NCBI RefSeq assembly: GCF_003935895.2 | Contig: NZ_CP054058.1 | Coordinates: 4,011,177-4,075,176 of the forward strand | DNA: 64,000 nt | Reading direction: 5' to 3' | Source: Scandinavium goeteborgense | Lineage (GTDB): Bacteria; Pseudomonadota; Gammaproteobacteria; Enterobacterales; Enterobacteriaceae | The notes under the pieces: generated by a model | What the model was told of the DNA's origin: nothing | The model's database searches: none | Seen by the model: the letters and a program-made list of their open reading frames with translations, nothing else | In this document: in pieces, positions 38,570-47,198 of the stretch | Layout of the letters: each line of letters starts with the position of its first letter | How positions within the stretch are numbered: the first letter of the stretch is position 1 | Translations under genes and position numbers: made by a program

Positions 38570-38680
38570 GCAATGGATGTCAGAACAAGGCGGCAAACGA
38601 GAGAGTCCCGGGGAGCTTACTAAAGTCAGTGAACCGGGCGAGCGAGCGAAGCCAACGCGGTTATGGCATTCAGTGAGAAG
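38570..38680 (+). other. Structured intercistronic element before nrdG
   Basis: Not a repeat of either palindrome family. It contains GAGTCCCGG at 38603-38611 opposite CCGGGCGAG (38634-38642) enclosing a smaller hairpin CTTACT-AA-AGTCAG, then GAGCGAAGCCAACGCGG. An open frame crosses it but runs into nrdG in another frame and has no ribosome site. It may be an RNA structure or processing site; I cannot assign a family. Confidence 0.4.
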
Positions 38681-38685
38681 CGAAA

Positions 38686-39150
38686 ATGAATTATCATCAA
38701 TACTACCCTGTCGACATCATCAACGGCCCCGGCACGCGCTGTACGCTGTTCGTTTCCGGCTGCGTGCATGAATGCCCTGGCTGCTACAACAAAAGTACCT
38801 GGCGGTTGAACTCCGGCCTGCCGTTTACCGATGACATGGCCGACCGCATCATCGCCGATCTGAACGATACGCGCGTCAAGCGTCAGGGAATTTCGCTGTC
38901 AGGCGGCGATCCGCTGCATCCGCAAAACGTGGCGGAAATTCTGCGATTGGTGAAACGCATTCACGCGGAATGCCCGGGGAAAGATATTTGGGTGTGGACG
39001 GGCTACAAGCTCGAAGAACTGAACGCGGAACAGTTGGAAGTGGTGAATCTCATCAATGTGCTGGTCGATGGCAAGTTTGTGCAGGACCTCAAAGACCCGG
39101 CGCTTATCTGGCGGGGCAGCAGCAATCAGGTGGTTCATCACCTGCGCTAA
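38686..39150 (+). CDS. nrdG: Anaerobic ribonucleotide reductase activase NrdG
   Basis: Radical-SAM protein of 154 residues that generates the glycyl radical on NrdD. The CxxxCxxC 4Fe-4S motif is at Cys26, Cys30 and Cys33 (SGCVHECPGCYN), with ISLSGGDPL as the SAM-binding GGE-type motif. It has the same length as E. coli NrdG. It lies 270 bp past nrdD, a long gap filled with palindromes and a structured element. A strong terminator follows. Confidence 0.97.
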   Translation: MNYHQYYPVDIINGPGTRCTLFVSGCVHECPGCYNKSTWRLNSGLPFTDDMADRIIADLNDTRVKRQGISLSGGDPLHPQNVAEILRLVKRIHAECPGKDIWVWTGYKLEELNAEQLEVVNLINVLVDGKFVQDLKDPALIWRGSSNQVVHHLR

Positions 39151-39152
39151 AC

Positions 39153-39181
39153 AAAAAGCGGAGCTCTGGCTCCGCTTTTTT
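39153..39181. terminator. Bidirectional terminator after nrdG
   Basis: AAAAAGCGGAGC / TCTG / GCTCCGCTTTTTT, an 8-bp GC-rich stem extended by A-T pairs, with T-runs on both strands. It separates nrdG from the convergent PRD regulator. Confidence 0.9.
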
Positions 39182-39184
39182 GTA

Positions 39185-41095
39185 TCAGAACCGGCTCACG
39201 CACTCCATCGCCACGGTTTTAAACTCGCTGAAGTTTTTGCAGACACAGAGCCGCGCCATAGCGCGCTCACGCAGGAAAGTGACGAAAATATCGTAAATCG
39301 CCATCGCCTCTTCGTATTCGCTTTTGCTGATGGCGAGCAGGAAAATCACCTGCGCGGTTTCATCGCCCCAGGCAATCCCCTTCGGGGCCAGCACCGTGTA
39401 GACCACCGTTTTCTTCGCCATTAACCCCAGGGCGTGCGGCAAGGCAATGCCATCCCCGAGAATAGTGCTGACAATCGCCTCACGTTCAATGACCGAAGCG
39501 ACAAAGTCGTCATCGACAAACCCTTCATCGTTCAGCTGATTGCACAGTTCAGCCAGCAGCGTTTGCTGATCGACTGGCTCGTTGATGATGCGGAAATGGC
39601 GTGCATCAAAGAACTTCTCCAGCATCCACGGGCGGGTGCGGTCCACCAGCACCAGCTTGCCGATTTGCTCCAGCTGATAGTCGGTTGGGAACGGCGACAT
39701 CACTACCACCGGCTTGTCCTTCTCGGTGATACGCACCGTCGAGACCACGAAGTCTTCGCTGATGCCATCCCGCTGTTCGTAATCGCGCAGGGTGATGGTT
39801 TCGGTCATCACCAGCTGCGGGTACTTGCGTTGCAGCACCGCTTCAATCATCCGCACCATCGCATTGCCCGCATCGCACACCAGCAGCACGCGCGGCTGGC
39901 GCTGATAACCGATGTTGTAATGGCGCTCCAGCCCTACGCCGATGTGCAGCACCAGGAAACCCATTTCGTTTTCGCTGATGGTCCACGGCGTGTATTTGCT
40001 CCAGCCGGACACCGCCGCCAGGGTCATATCCCAGGCCATCGGATAGTGCTGTTTGATGTTATCGAGCAGCGGATTAGGGATCATAATCTGGTAGCGCACG
40101 CGGGTGATCATGGTCTTGATGTGGGTCAGCAGGTCCGCGTGCAGCTGCTCATCGCTGAGCATGTTGTAGTTATAGTGGCTGTTGATGTATTGCAGGATGT
40201 AGTTCACCAGCGCTTCATCGTCGTCGGCGTTAATCTGGCTCGGGGCGATGTCCTGCACCTGGCGCGCCGCAATATGCACTCGCAGCCAGTTCTCTTCCGA
40301 AGGGGCCAGCGTTTTGGCCGCCAGCTGTTGAATCGCGACGGCGATATCCCGGGCCGCATTGCGCACCGCATCATCGACATCGTCGGCGGTAAATTCCGGT
40401 AACGGATACCCCTCGCTAACGCGACGCACTGCCACTGCGCAATACAGCCGCACGAACAGTTCACCTTCGTCGGTGAGGCGAATGTGCCAGCGGCTGAACG
40501 CGTCCTGTAACACGGAGGTCAGTTGCTCAGGCACGCCCGCATTGAGCGCTTCCTGGGTCAGTAGCGGGTTGGTGCTGTCCTGCTGCGCCAGTTGCCATAG
40601 CAGGTCCGTCAGGCAGGCGCGGATGGTCATTTCACTGCCGAACAGCTTCACGCCGTGGCGAGGACGCGTCTCCAGCGTCAACTGATAACGGGCCAGCCAT
40701 TCACGCACTTCTGCCATGTCGCCCTGCAAGGTGGCGCGACTGACAAACCATTCATCGGCCAAATCTTCCAGCTTCAAAGAAAAGGCCGACGTCAGAAAAC
40801 GGACCATTAAATAATGCACCCGCTCGCTGCCGGTTCGCGGAATACGCAACAGGCGCGGACGGGAATCCTGCAAAGACTGGAACAGCGTCGGGTCATCCAC
40901 ACGCAGCTGATAACCGTTACCCCGGCTCAGCACAAACTGTGCGCCGTGTTGAATCAGCAGGGCATTGAGCGCGGTGATATCTGCCCGAACCGTACGCGTA
41001 GAAACGGATAACCGCTGGGCGAGCTCGTCCTGCGGCAGCGTTTCGTTTTGCAACATATCAAACAGTTGCGCTAAGCGTTGGTTCGGGAATCGCAC
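39185..41095 (-). CDS. BglG/MtlR-type PRD regulator with PTS IIB and IIA domains
   Basis: A 636-residue PTS-controlled transcription activator. Order: winged HTH (DELAQRLSVSTRTVRADITALN, about 23-44), a second HTH-like stretch (LADEWFVSRATLQGDMAEV), two PRDs (about 185-400), an EIIB-Gat-like domain (PRVLLVCDAGNAMVRMIE near 410) and a C-terminal EIIA domain with the phosphorylatable His in GIALPHALGL. It resembles MtlR/LicR/ManR regulators rather than RNA-binding antiterminators, because it has a DNA-binding head. Target genes are not shown; the lactonase and Dga-like operons in the same orientation upstream are candidates. Ends at the nrdG terminator. Confidence 0.85.
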   Translation of the reverse strand: MRFPNQRLAQLFDMLQNETLPQDELAQRLSVSTRTVRADITALNALLIQHGAQFVLSRGNGYQLRVDDPTLFQSLQDSRPRLLRIPRTGSERVHYLMVRFLTSAFSLKLEDLADEWFVSRATLQGDMAEVREWLARYQLTLETRPRHGVKLFGSEMTIRACLTDLLWQLAQQDSTNPLLTQEALNAGVPEQLTSVLQDAFSRWHIRLTDEGELFVRLYCAVAVRRVSEGYPLPEFTADDVDDAVRNAARDIAVAIQQLAAKTLAPSEENWLRVHIAARQVQDIAPSQINADDDEALVNYILQYINSHYNYNMLSDEQLHADLLTHIKTMITRVRYQIMIPNPLLDNIKQHYPMAWDMTLAAVSGWSKYTPWTISENEMGFLVLHIGVGLERHYNIGYQRQPRVLLVCDAGNAMVRMIEAVLQRKYPQLVMTETITLRDYEQRDGISEDFVVSTVRITEKDKPVVVMSPFPTDYQLEQIGKLVLVDRTRPWMLEKFFDARHFRIINEPVDQQTLLAELCNQLNDEGFVDDDFVASVIEREAIVSTILGDGIALPHALGLMAKKTVVYTVLAPKGIAWGDETAQVIFLLAISKSEYEEAMAIYDIFVTFLRERAMARLCVCKNFSEFKTVAMECVSRF

Positions 41096-41142
41096 TCGGG
41101 TGTCCTCTCTTCAAAACGGGCGATGGTCGCCCGACGTCCAGC

Positions 41143-42294
41143 TTAATTTTTGGGTGATATCACCATTTGCGATGGGCTGCCTACCGCGGTATAGCCTGGC
41201 TCGAAGGTCAATTTGCCGGTGTGCGGCGCGACCTTGAAGCGGGTGATGTTGTCACTGCGCTGGTTCATGACGTAAAGCCACTGGCCTTTCGGGTCCAGCG
41301 TAACGGTGCGCGGGTAATCCCCACGGGTCCACACATCATCCTGATGAATGAGCTCACCGTCGGCGGATACCGTAAAGTGTGCGACGCTGTTATGCAAACG
41401 ATTGGCGACATATAACTGTTTCCCATCGTGACTCAGCGTCAAACCGGCCGCAAAATTGGTGCCTTTATAGTCTTTTGGCAGCGACGAGACGGTTTTGCCT
41501 TCGGTCAGCGTGCCCTTCGCCGGATCGAGACGGTAGTGGGTCAGCGTCGAAGCTTCTTCGTTGATTAACCATAGCCCATCGCCCTTCGGCGTGAAGACAA
41601 AGTGCCGTGGCCCGGCACCTTTGGAAGACGCAGCAATAAACGGCGGCGTGTTCGGCGTCAGCTTGCCGGTGGCATCATCAAGCTGATACTGGTAGATCCG
41701 GTCGAGACCCAGATCGGTGGAGAAGACGTATTTCCCCTGCGGATCGGCGGCGATCATGTGCGCGTGCGGTCCGTTATGATCGCTGGCGGCAAAGCTCCCT
41801 TCAACGGCGGCTTCCGGTTTGCTCGCGCCCGCCGGGCCTTCATCCTGATGGGTGTCCGTGGCCTCACCGAGGCTGCCGTCTTCTTTCACCGGCAGTACCG
41901 CGATCGTGCCGCTGACGTAGTTGGCTACCAGCAGGTGGCGACCGTTCGGCGTCAGGGACAGATACACCGGGCCCGCGCCGCCGGAAGAGACCTGATTCAG
42001 CTCGGTCAGACTGCCGTCGTCAGCCACTTTCCAGGCCTGCACCACACCTTTTTCCGCTTCACTGGCGGCGTACAGCGTTTTGCCGTCGTGAGAGACGGTC
42101 AGCTGTGCGGCGTTGGGTAAGGCGCTGACCAGAGTTTTATCGTGCAGGTCGCCGGTGGCAGGATCGACCGCAAAACGGTACAGGCCTTCGCCGTTCGGGT
42201 TATAGGTGCCGACCCAGGCGAATTGTGCCTGTGCGTTGGCGGCGGAAGCGAGAAGTGAGAATGAAGCGACAAGCAGATGGCGTGCGGACAGCAT
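41143..42294 (-). CDS. Exported lactonase-family beta-propeller protein
   Basis: A 383-residue protein of the YbhE/6-phosphogluconolactonase (lactonase, seven-bladed propeller) family with a signal peptide (MLSARHLLVASFSLLASAANAQA, cut near 22-24), so it acts in the periplasm, unlike cytosolic Pgl. Repeated blade motifs are visible (LTVSHDGKTLYAASE, LSLTPNGRHLLVANY, LSHDGKQLYVANR, VTLDPKGQWLYVMNQ). The family active-site stretch GPHAHM is present. The substrate may be a sugar lactone. It is flanked by the PRD regulator and the Dga-like operon, and a palindromic repeat separates it from the latter. Its role with either neighbour is a guess. Confidence 0.8.
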   Translation of the reverse strand: MLSARHLLVASFSLLASAANAQAQFAWVGTYNPNGEGLYRFAVDPATGDLHDKTLVSALPNAAQLTVSHDGKTLYAASEAEKGVVQAWKVADDGSLTELNQVSSGGAGPVYLSLTPNGRHLLVANYVSGTIAVLPVKEDGSLGEATDTHQDEGPAGASKPEAAVEGSFAASDHNGPHAHMIAADPQGKYVFSTDLGLDRIYQYQLDDATGKLTPNTPPFIAASSKGAGPRHFVFTPKGDGLWLINEEASTLTHYRLDPAKGTLTEGKTVSSLPKDYKGTNFAAGLTLSHDGKQLYVANRLHNSVAHFTVSADGELIHQDDVWTRGDYPRTVTLDPKGQWLYVMNQRSDNITRFKVAPHTGKLTFEPGYTAVGSPSQMVISPKN

Positions 42295-42330
42295 GGGAAC
42301 TCCTTGACGGTTGTGATGTGTGGTGCGGTC

Positions 42331-42449
42331 TGATGCCCTCTCCCCGCCCCTCTCCCACAGGGAGAGGGAGAAAAAAATCCCCCTTTCCCTGTGAGACAGG
42401 GAGAAAGAAAATCCCCTCTCCCTGTGGGAGAGGGTTAGGGAGAGGGGAT
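42331..42449. repeat. CCCTCTCCC-family repeat cluster
   Basis: Three palindromes in the gap between the lactonase start and the KDGP aldolase stop, ending in TTAGGGAGAGGGG. The middle one is degenerate (CCCTTTCCCTGTGAGACAGGG). Confidence 0.8.
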
Positions 42450-42452
42450 AAA

Positions 42453-43193
42453 TTACCCTACCAGCTTTTTCGTCATCTCCAGCAATGTGCGCACATCCGC
42501 CGGGCGGGTGTTGCCGCTGTCTTTGTCGATGATCGAACTGTAAATGTGTGGGATCACTTTTTTGACGCCCGCATCGAGGGCTATCTTAAGGATTTCGCTG
42601 TAATTTTCCAGATCGATACCGCCGGTCGGTTCCAGCCAGAAATCGTGGCGGGCGCAGGCTTCGGCCACAACCTGATATTCATCACGACACTTCAGGCCAC
42701 CCATCGGGAAGTATTTGATGGAGCTACAGCCCATGTCTTTCAGCAGCGCAATCGCGGTATCCACCGGCACAATGCCGTCCTGCTCTTTGCTGCTCAATGG
42801 ACCGGTGGAGATTTTGACCATGCCCGGCGTACCGGTTGGCGACACCAGACCGTTAACCACGGTCTCATTCTGCCCCAACAGCGCGCGACTGGTTGCCACG
42901 CCGGTGAACACCTGGTTCACGTGCTGCGGCTGCACTTCGCGGGAAATCTGGCTTACCATTTCGGACTGGTTCGGATCACCCGCGCCAAGGCCGACGGACA
43001 GCGCGTTATCAATCAACGCCGCGTATTCACGCATATCAGCAACCGCGGTCGCGACGTCCGGATAATTTTTGGAGAGCACGCCGACCAGCACATGGCCTTC
43101 AGCGGCCTCGTAGACTTCGCTGGCGTTGGCTTTCGACCCGGCCAGAACATTCAGACAGACACGGTCACGGTAAAAATTCGGGGTCAGTTTCAT
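42453..43193 (-). CDS. KDGP aldolase family protein (DgaF-like)
   Basis: A 246-residue TIM-barrel aldolase predicted to split 2-keto-3-deoxy-6-phosphogluconate into pyruvate and glyceraldehyde 3-phosphate, as DgaF does in the Salmonella D-glucosaminate pathway. Visible: the barrel strand SSIKYFPMGGLKCRDEY, whose KYFPMGG fits an aldolase Schiff-base lysine region, and FWLEPTGGIDLENY, a phosphate-binding-like GGI motif. AAGGAG lies before the ATG, which overlaps the end of the DgaE-like gene by 4 nt (ATGA). It is the last gene of the eight-gene operon. Confidence 0.85.
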   Translation of the reverse strand: MKLTPNFYRDRVCLNVLAGSKANASEVYEAAEGHVLVGVLSKNYPDVATAVADMREYAALIDNALSVGLGAGDPNQSEMVSQISREVQPQHVNQVFTGVATSRALLGQNETVVNGLVSPTGTPGMVKISTGPLSSKEQDGIVPVDTAIALLKDMGCSSIKYFPMGGLKCRDEYQVVAEACARHDFWLEPTGGIDLENYSEILKIALDAGVKKVIPHIYSSIIDKDSGNTRPADVRTLLEMTKKLVG

Positions 43194-44308
43194 GCGTTTT
43201 TCTCCTTGTTCAGCACCTGCGCAATGCGGCGTGCCACGATATCCAACTGCTGTGCGTTTACGCTGCGCACATCGGCTTCAATAATGCCTTCGTTAGCTTT
43301 GTAGCCGCGGAAGTAGATAGCGTATTCGCCTTTTTTCAGCTCGGCGACCAGGTCACCGGTGGCAATCTGGGTCACGGCTTCATCAAATTTAATTTCGCTT
43401 CGGGCGATGTCACGACCCGCGGCATCCCACACCACGCGGGCGGTCACGCCGTTCAGCGCGTTGAGTGCGGCGATAAATGGTGTCATTTTTTCCACCATCT
43501 GCGCGCCGCTCTCTTTTTCCGCCGTAAGGTAATGTTCGATGGCGCAGGTCAGGCCGAGAATGCCTTCTTTACCCACTTTCATCGCGCGGCCAATGCCCGC
43601 CGTCTGGCGTTTGACCCACTCGACGTACTGCGTTTTACCGATGACCAGACCGCTGGTCGGCCCTTCAATCGCTTTCGCGCCGCTGTAAATCACGAGGTCT
43701 GCGCCGGCACGGTAGTAACACTGCAAATCTTCTTCGGCGGCGGCATCGACAATCAGCGGCAGGTTGTGCTTACGCGCCACCACAACCGCCTGCTCGACGC
43801 TGAGCATGCTTTTCTGTACGCAGTGGTGAGATTTGATATAGAGGATGGCCGCGGTGCGTGGGGTAATGGCTGCCGCCAGCTGATCGGCGGAACATTCGTT
43901 GGCGTAACCCGCTTCGACCATTTTGCCGCCGCCCAGCGCAATCATGGTGCTGACCGGTGCGCCAAAGTTGACGTTATGGCCGCGCGGCAGAACGATTTCG
44001 TTATTCTCAACCGGCGTGTTGTGCAGGTTTTCCAGCAGCCAGTCGCTGTCTTTCACCAGCACGCCAGCGATGGACTGCGCGATGCCGGCGGAGGCGCAGG
44101 AAACCACCGTCGCGCCTTCTACGTCCAGTAACTTCGCGATGTACTCGCCGGTTTTGTTCACCAGATCTTTCATTTCGAAGTAGTGATTCATGCCGGTCAG
44201 GACCGCCTCAACCACTTCCGGGCGCGGGGTCGATACACCGAGCGCCGTCATGCGGCCTGAGGCGTTAATAACCTGTTTCAGCTGATATTTTTCATAAATC
44301 GAAGACAT
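43190..44308 (-). CDS. DgaE-like PLP-dependent ammonia lyase
   Basis: A 372-residue fold-type I PLP enzyme of the SelA-like/DgaE group. DgaE dehydrates and deaminates D-glucosaminate 6-phosphate to 2-keto-3-deoxy-6-phosphogluconate. Visible: ASAGIAQSIAG phosphate loop near 72-82, LPLIVDAAAEED with the PLP-pyridine Asp188, and the Schiff-base Lys212 in YSGAKAIEGPTSG. Start ATG 44308 (MSSIYEKYQL) has GGGAG; a GTG nine nt upstream is possible. Its start overlaps the amidohydrolase stop by 17 nt, indicating tight coupling. The exact amino-sugar substrate is inferred. Confidence 0.85.
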   Translation of the reverse strand: MSSIYEKYQLKQVINASGRMTALGVSTPRPEVVEAVLTGMNHYFEMKDLVNKTGEYIAKLLDVEGATVVSCASAGIAQSIAGVLVKDSDWLLENLHNTPVENNEIVLPRGHNVNFGAPVSTMIALGGGKMVEAGYANECSADQLAAAITPRTAAILYIKSHHCVQKSMLSVEQAVVVARKHNLPLIVDAAAEEDLQCYYRAGADLVIYSGAKAIEGPTSGLVIGKTQYVEWVKRQTAGIGRAMKVGKEGILGLTCAIEHYLTAEKESGAQMVEKMTPFIAALNALNGVTARVVWDAAGRDIARSEIKFDEAVTQIATGDLVAELKKGEYAIYFRGYKANEGIIEADVRSVNAQQLDIVARRIAQVLNKEKNA

Positions 44309-45425
44309 GTTCTGCACTCCCTTGTTCGGTCAGATAGCCCTTACCTGCACGGATTGCGGCCAGCGGCACCAGATCCTGGTCCGCCTGCAGGGCGTTGTTT
44401 TCGGCATCCACCAGCGTGACCGGCTGGTGTTTCAGGGTGAATACGGTGAGGTCGGCGTCGAAGCCTACCGCCAGTTGGCCTTTATTCTTCAGGCGAATCG
44501 CCTCGGCGGCGTTGACGGTCACACAGTCGATCACCTGCGGCAGCGACATCCCGATGGCGAGGAATTTCGCCATCACACGCGCCAGGGAATGGACCGGCCC
44601 GCTGATGCGGTTGCGACAGTAAATGTCAGAGCTGATAGTGTGCGGCAGAATGCCCATCGCAATCGCCTGTTTGGCGACGTCGAAACTGAAGCTGGCGGTG
44701 CCGTGGCCCACGTCCAGCTTGATGCCGCGTTTCAGGGCACCGGAAACCGAGGCACGCAGCTCGCCCGACGGGGTAAGAATGCGGTTCGGTTTGCCGTTGT
44801 AGCAGTGGGTAATGATGTCGCCGGAGGTCAGCAGTTCAGTGATTTCATCGAGGTTCGGCGGGTTATTGCCGATATGCACCATCAGCGGCAGGTCGCCGTT
44901 CGCTTTCTGAATGTCTTTCGCTTTTTCGAGCGGCGTGATGCCGTTTTCACCGACCACGCTGCTGCTCATGCGCGCCTTCAGGCCAACGATGAAATTCGGG
45001 TGGCGCTGGATGGCGGCCGACGCGGCGTCGGCATCAATGTTCGCCATGTTGGCTAATTCGTTCTGCGCGATAAGGCCCACGCGGGAGATGTTCAGCAGCG
45101 CATACACGTCAGTGGCACAAGCGCGAGTCAGTTCGTGGAAGGTATCCACGTCGTCGGCCCCGGTGCTGCCTGCGTCAATAACGGTGGTGACGCCGGTCGC
45201 CACGCCTACGCTGTCCGGCTCATCGTTGTAAATGGGCGATTTCGGGTAGCAGTGAACGTGTAAATCAATCCAGCCCGCGCTGACGTAATGCTCGCCGTTG
45301 AGAGAGACGACTTTCGTCGCCTCACCGTTAATCTCGCCCAGCGCTGCAATCTTGCCGTCTTTGATGGCGATATCCGTTACCGTATCGTCAACCAGTCGTG
45401 CGCGCTTTAGCAGTAAATCAAACAT
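44292..45425 (-). CDS. Amidohydrolase/deacetylase family metallohydrolase
   Basis: A 377-residue amidohydrolase-superfamily TIM barrel with a complete binuclear metal site: HVH at 56-58, a likely carboxylated Lys150 (GLKARMSS), His184 (MVHIG), His207 (THCYN) and Asp267 (SSDIY). Relatives are dihydroorotase/N-acetylglucosamine-6-phosphate deacetylase-like enzymes of the EF_0837 type. In this operon it probably removes an N-acyl group before the DgaE-like lyase acts. The substrate is not known. It lies 18 nt after DUF4310. Confidence 0.85.
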   Translation of the reverse strand: MFDLLLKRARLVDDTVTDIAIKDGKIAALGEINGEATKVVSLNGEHYVSAGWIDLHVHCYPKSPIYNDEPDSVGVATGVTTVIDAGSTGADDVDTFHELTRACATDVYALLNISRVGLIAQNELANMANIDADAASAAIQRHPNFIVGLKARMSSSVVGENGITPLEKAKDIQKANGDLPLMVHIGNNPPNLDEITELLTSGDIITHCYNGKPNRILTPSGELRASVSGALKRGIKLDVGHGTASFSFDVAKQAIAMGILPHTISSDIYCRNRISGPVHSLARVMAKFLAIGMSLPQVIDCVTVNAAEAIRLKNKGQLAVGFDADLTVFTLKHQPVTLVDAENNALQADQDLVPLAAIRAGKGYLTEQGSAEHVFDL

Positions 45426-45443
45426 CGCTTTCTCCTTGCAGAC

Positions 45444-46088
45444 TTAGCCGATCGCGACCGGGAAGATGGAACCGAGGATCATCGCCCCGAGGATAGCGCC
45501 ACCGGTAATCGGCTTCTGCCAGATGTAGAACAGTAACGCGCCGACCAGAGAGCCAATCCCGATGGGAATGGAGGCGGTCATCGCGCTGAGGATAATCAAT
45601 GGACCGAGGAAGCGGCCAGAGGCGTTACCCGCGCCCATCATCACGTCGGCCCCGTAGGTGGAGTCGCTCTGATTGATGGTGAACTTACGCGCCAGGACAA
45701 TCAGGTAGCCAATCGCCACACCGATAATCAGGCCCGTCGCCAGTGACGCGGCGAAGTTAGCTACCGGGAAGACGATGCCTGCGCCTAACAGCAGCGCCGG
45801 AACGCCAAGGCCAACGCCGGTCTGGATGGCGCCGCCGATGTCCAGGATCCCAACCAGCGACCCTTCAATGATTCGGGCAAACAGGAAGCTCGCACCAAAC
45901 GCGGCCACCGCGCCGTATACGCCGGTATCAATGCCCGATTTCAACATCGCCACGAAGGCCACTTCGTTGAACGCACCGATGCCATACAGGTAGTACATGT
46001 GTGTCCCGGCGAACACGCCGGAGGAAAGCAGGCCGACAAAGATCGGGAATGACCAGTCCGCGTACCAAAAACCTTTATTCTGTTCCAT
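45444..46088 (-). CDS. DUF4310 membrane protein
   Basis: A 214-residue integral membrane protein of unknown function. It has about six hydrophobic segments (roughly 12-34, 42-72, 78-100, 104-130, 158-180, 185-212), small-residue-rich (GVGLGVPALLLGAG, GSLVGALLF). A short N-terminal cytosolic or periplasmic tail MEQNKGFWYADW precedes. It always accompanies DUF4311 in the clusters I recall (Enterococcus faecalis EF_0829-0839, Aeromonas). A channel or transporter half is the obvious hypothesis, but no PTS IIC signature is seen. Confidence 0.82.
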   Translation of the reverse strand: MEQNKGFWYADWSFPIFVGLLSSGVFAGTHMYYLYGIGAFNEVAFVAMLKSGIDTGVYGAVAAFGASFLFARIIEGSLVGILDIGGAIQTGVGLGVPALLLGAGIVFPVANFAASLATGLIIGVAIGYLIVLARKFTINQSDSTYGADVMMGAGNASGRFLGPLIILSAMTASIPIGIGSLVGALLFYIWQKPITGGAILGAMILGSIFPVAIG

Positions 46089-46099
46089 GCGTTATCCCC

Positions 46100-46876
46100 T
46101 TATTTCCCGCTCATGGCGTTGTGCAGCAGATCCAGCCAGTTCGGCACCGTCATGTGGAAGGACTCAATCATTTTCATGTCGAAACCACGGAAGAAGGCAC
46201 TCAGCACGAACAGGGTCACAATCGCACCCATCATCACTTTAGTGACACGATGCCAGCCGCTCTCTTCAACGCCTTTACCAATCAGGATACCCAGCACCAG
46301 GCCAGGGACGGCGTTACCCATAATCAGCTGCGCAGCGCCGCCGAAAATCGTCGCCCAGAAGCCCGATTTTTTACCGGCATCAATCGCCGCCAGCCAGAAG
46401 ATGACCGGCATGATGATGTTCACCAGCAGGTTGGCCGCAGGAACCAGCACTTTCACCGCCGTAACCTGCAAGGCTTCAGGCACCGCAGACGCCGTGGAGT
46501 TAAGGAACGCCACCACTACCATGCCGATCAGACCACAAGCGATCGCCATTTTTTTCGGGTCGTGCAGGGTTTCTGCCACATTGCGGTTTTTGACCATCAG
46601 CGCGGCGGCACCCCAGTTCGGGATGATGCGGTGGTCAACGTCCTGAGTGAAGGCCCCCGCCGCCACTGAGGATGCCCAGGCGTTAAAGAAGAAGCCCAGA
46701 CCAAAAGAGAAGTGGGAAGCCGGGTCACCTTCGCAGGAGTTCAGCTCGCCCAACGTACGAAAAGCGCCCATCCCTTGTGTGGTGGGCGCATGAAACATGC
46801 GTGCAGCTCCGGCACCCACACCGACGCCGACCAGGCCGCCAATGATGAGTGATTTAAAGAGAATAATCAGGAACAT
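46100..46876 (-). CDS. DUF4311 membrane protein
   Basis: A 258-residue integral membrane protein of unknown function. Hydrophobic segments lie near 3-25, 57-78, 110-127, 140-162, 176-200 and 215-232. A central polar loop (about 80-108, FTQDVDHRIIPNWGAAALMVKNRN) and the CEGDPASHFSFG stretch are notable for charged residues in a membrane protein. It sits 11 nt before DUF4310; together they could form a two-component permease. No ATP-binding or known transporter motif is present. Confidence 0.82.
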   Translation of the reverse strand: MFLIILFKSLIIGGLVGVGVGAGAARMFHAPTTQGMGAFRTLGELNSCEGDPASHFSFGLGFFFNAWASSVAAGAFTQDVDHRIIPNWGAAALMVKNRNVAETLHDPKKMAIACGLIGMVVVAFLNSTASAVPEALQVTAVKVLVPAANLLVNIIMPVIFWLAAIDAGKKSGFWATIFGGAAQLIMGNAVPGLVLGILIGKGVEESGWHRVTKVMMGAIVTLFVLSAFFRGFDMKMIESFHMTVPNWLDLLHNAMSGK

Positions 46877-46897
46877 GAGTCTGTCCTTTTCTAATGG

Positions 46898-47197
46898 TTA
46901 TGTTGTCGTGACGAAATCTACTTTGTCGAGATTTAACGCTGTCACGTTGACGGTGACATCCAGCTCAACGCTGAAGGTGCGTCGCTCCCGGCGCAGAAAG
47001 ATGAACAAAAATGCCTCTTTCCGGACCGATTCCTGCGCATGAACAACCGCCACGTCCTGTGGTTCGATGCGCAGTAAAATGTGCGGTGACGCTTTCATCA
47101 CCGTACCCTGTACCTGGTTGAGAGCATCGGCAAAGGCGCGTGATTTGGCCTCGCCTTTGCCCTTGACCCTCACCGTGGTGGTGAATTGTTCTTTCAT
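46898..47197 (-). CDS. DUF4312 protein
   Basis: A 99-residue soluble protein (MKEQFTTTVRVKGKGEAKSR...) of unknown function, with an alternating beta/alpha pattern and many basic residues (FLFIFLRRERRTFSVEL). Its ATG lies within a few nt of the SFCGS stop, so translation is probably coupled; no strong ribosome site of its own is visible. The long frame extending to 47416 reads antisense-like sequence over the SFCGS gene and is not used. Confidence 0.8.
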   Translation of the reverse strand: MKEQFTTTVRVKGKGEAKSRAFADALNQVQGTVMKASPHILLRIEPQDVAVVHAQESVRKEAFLFIFLRRERRTFSVELDVTVNVTALNLDKVDFVTTT

Positions 47198-47198
47198 C

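Noticed and set aside
45444-46876. DUF4310 and DUF4311 as PTS IIC/IID proteins
   Set aside because: No IIC or IID signature residues are seen and the sizes fit poorly; left as function unknown.
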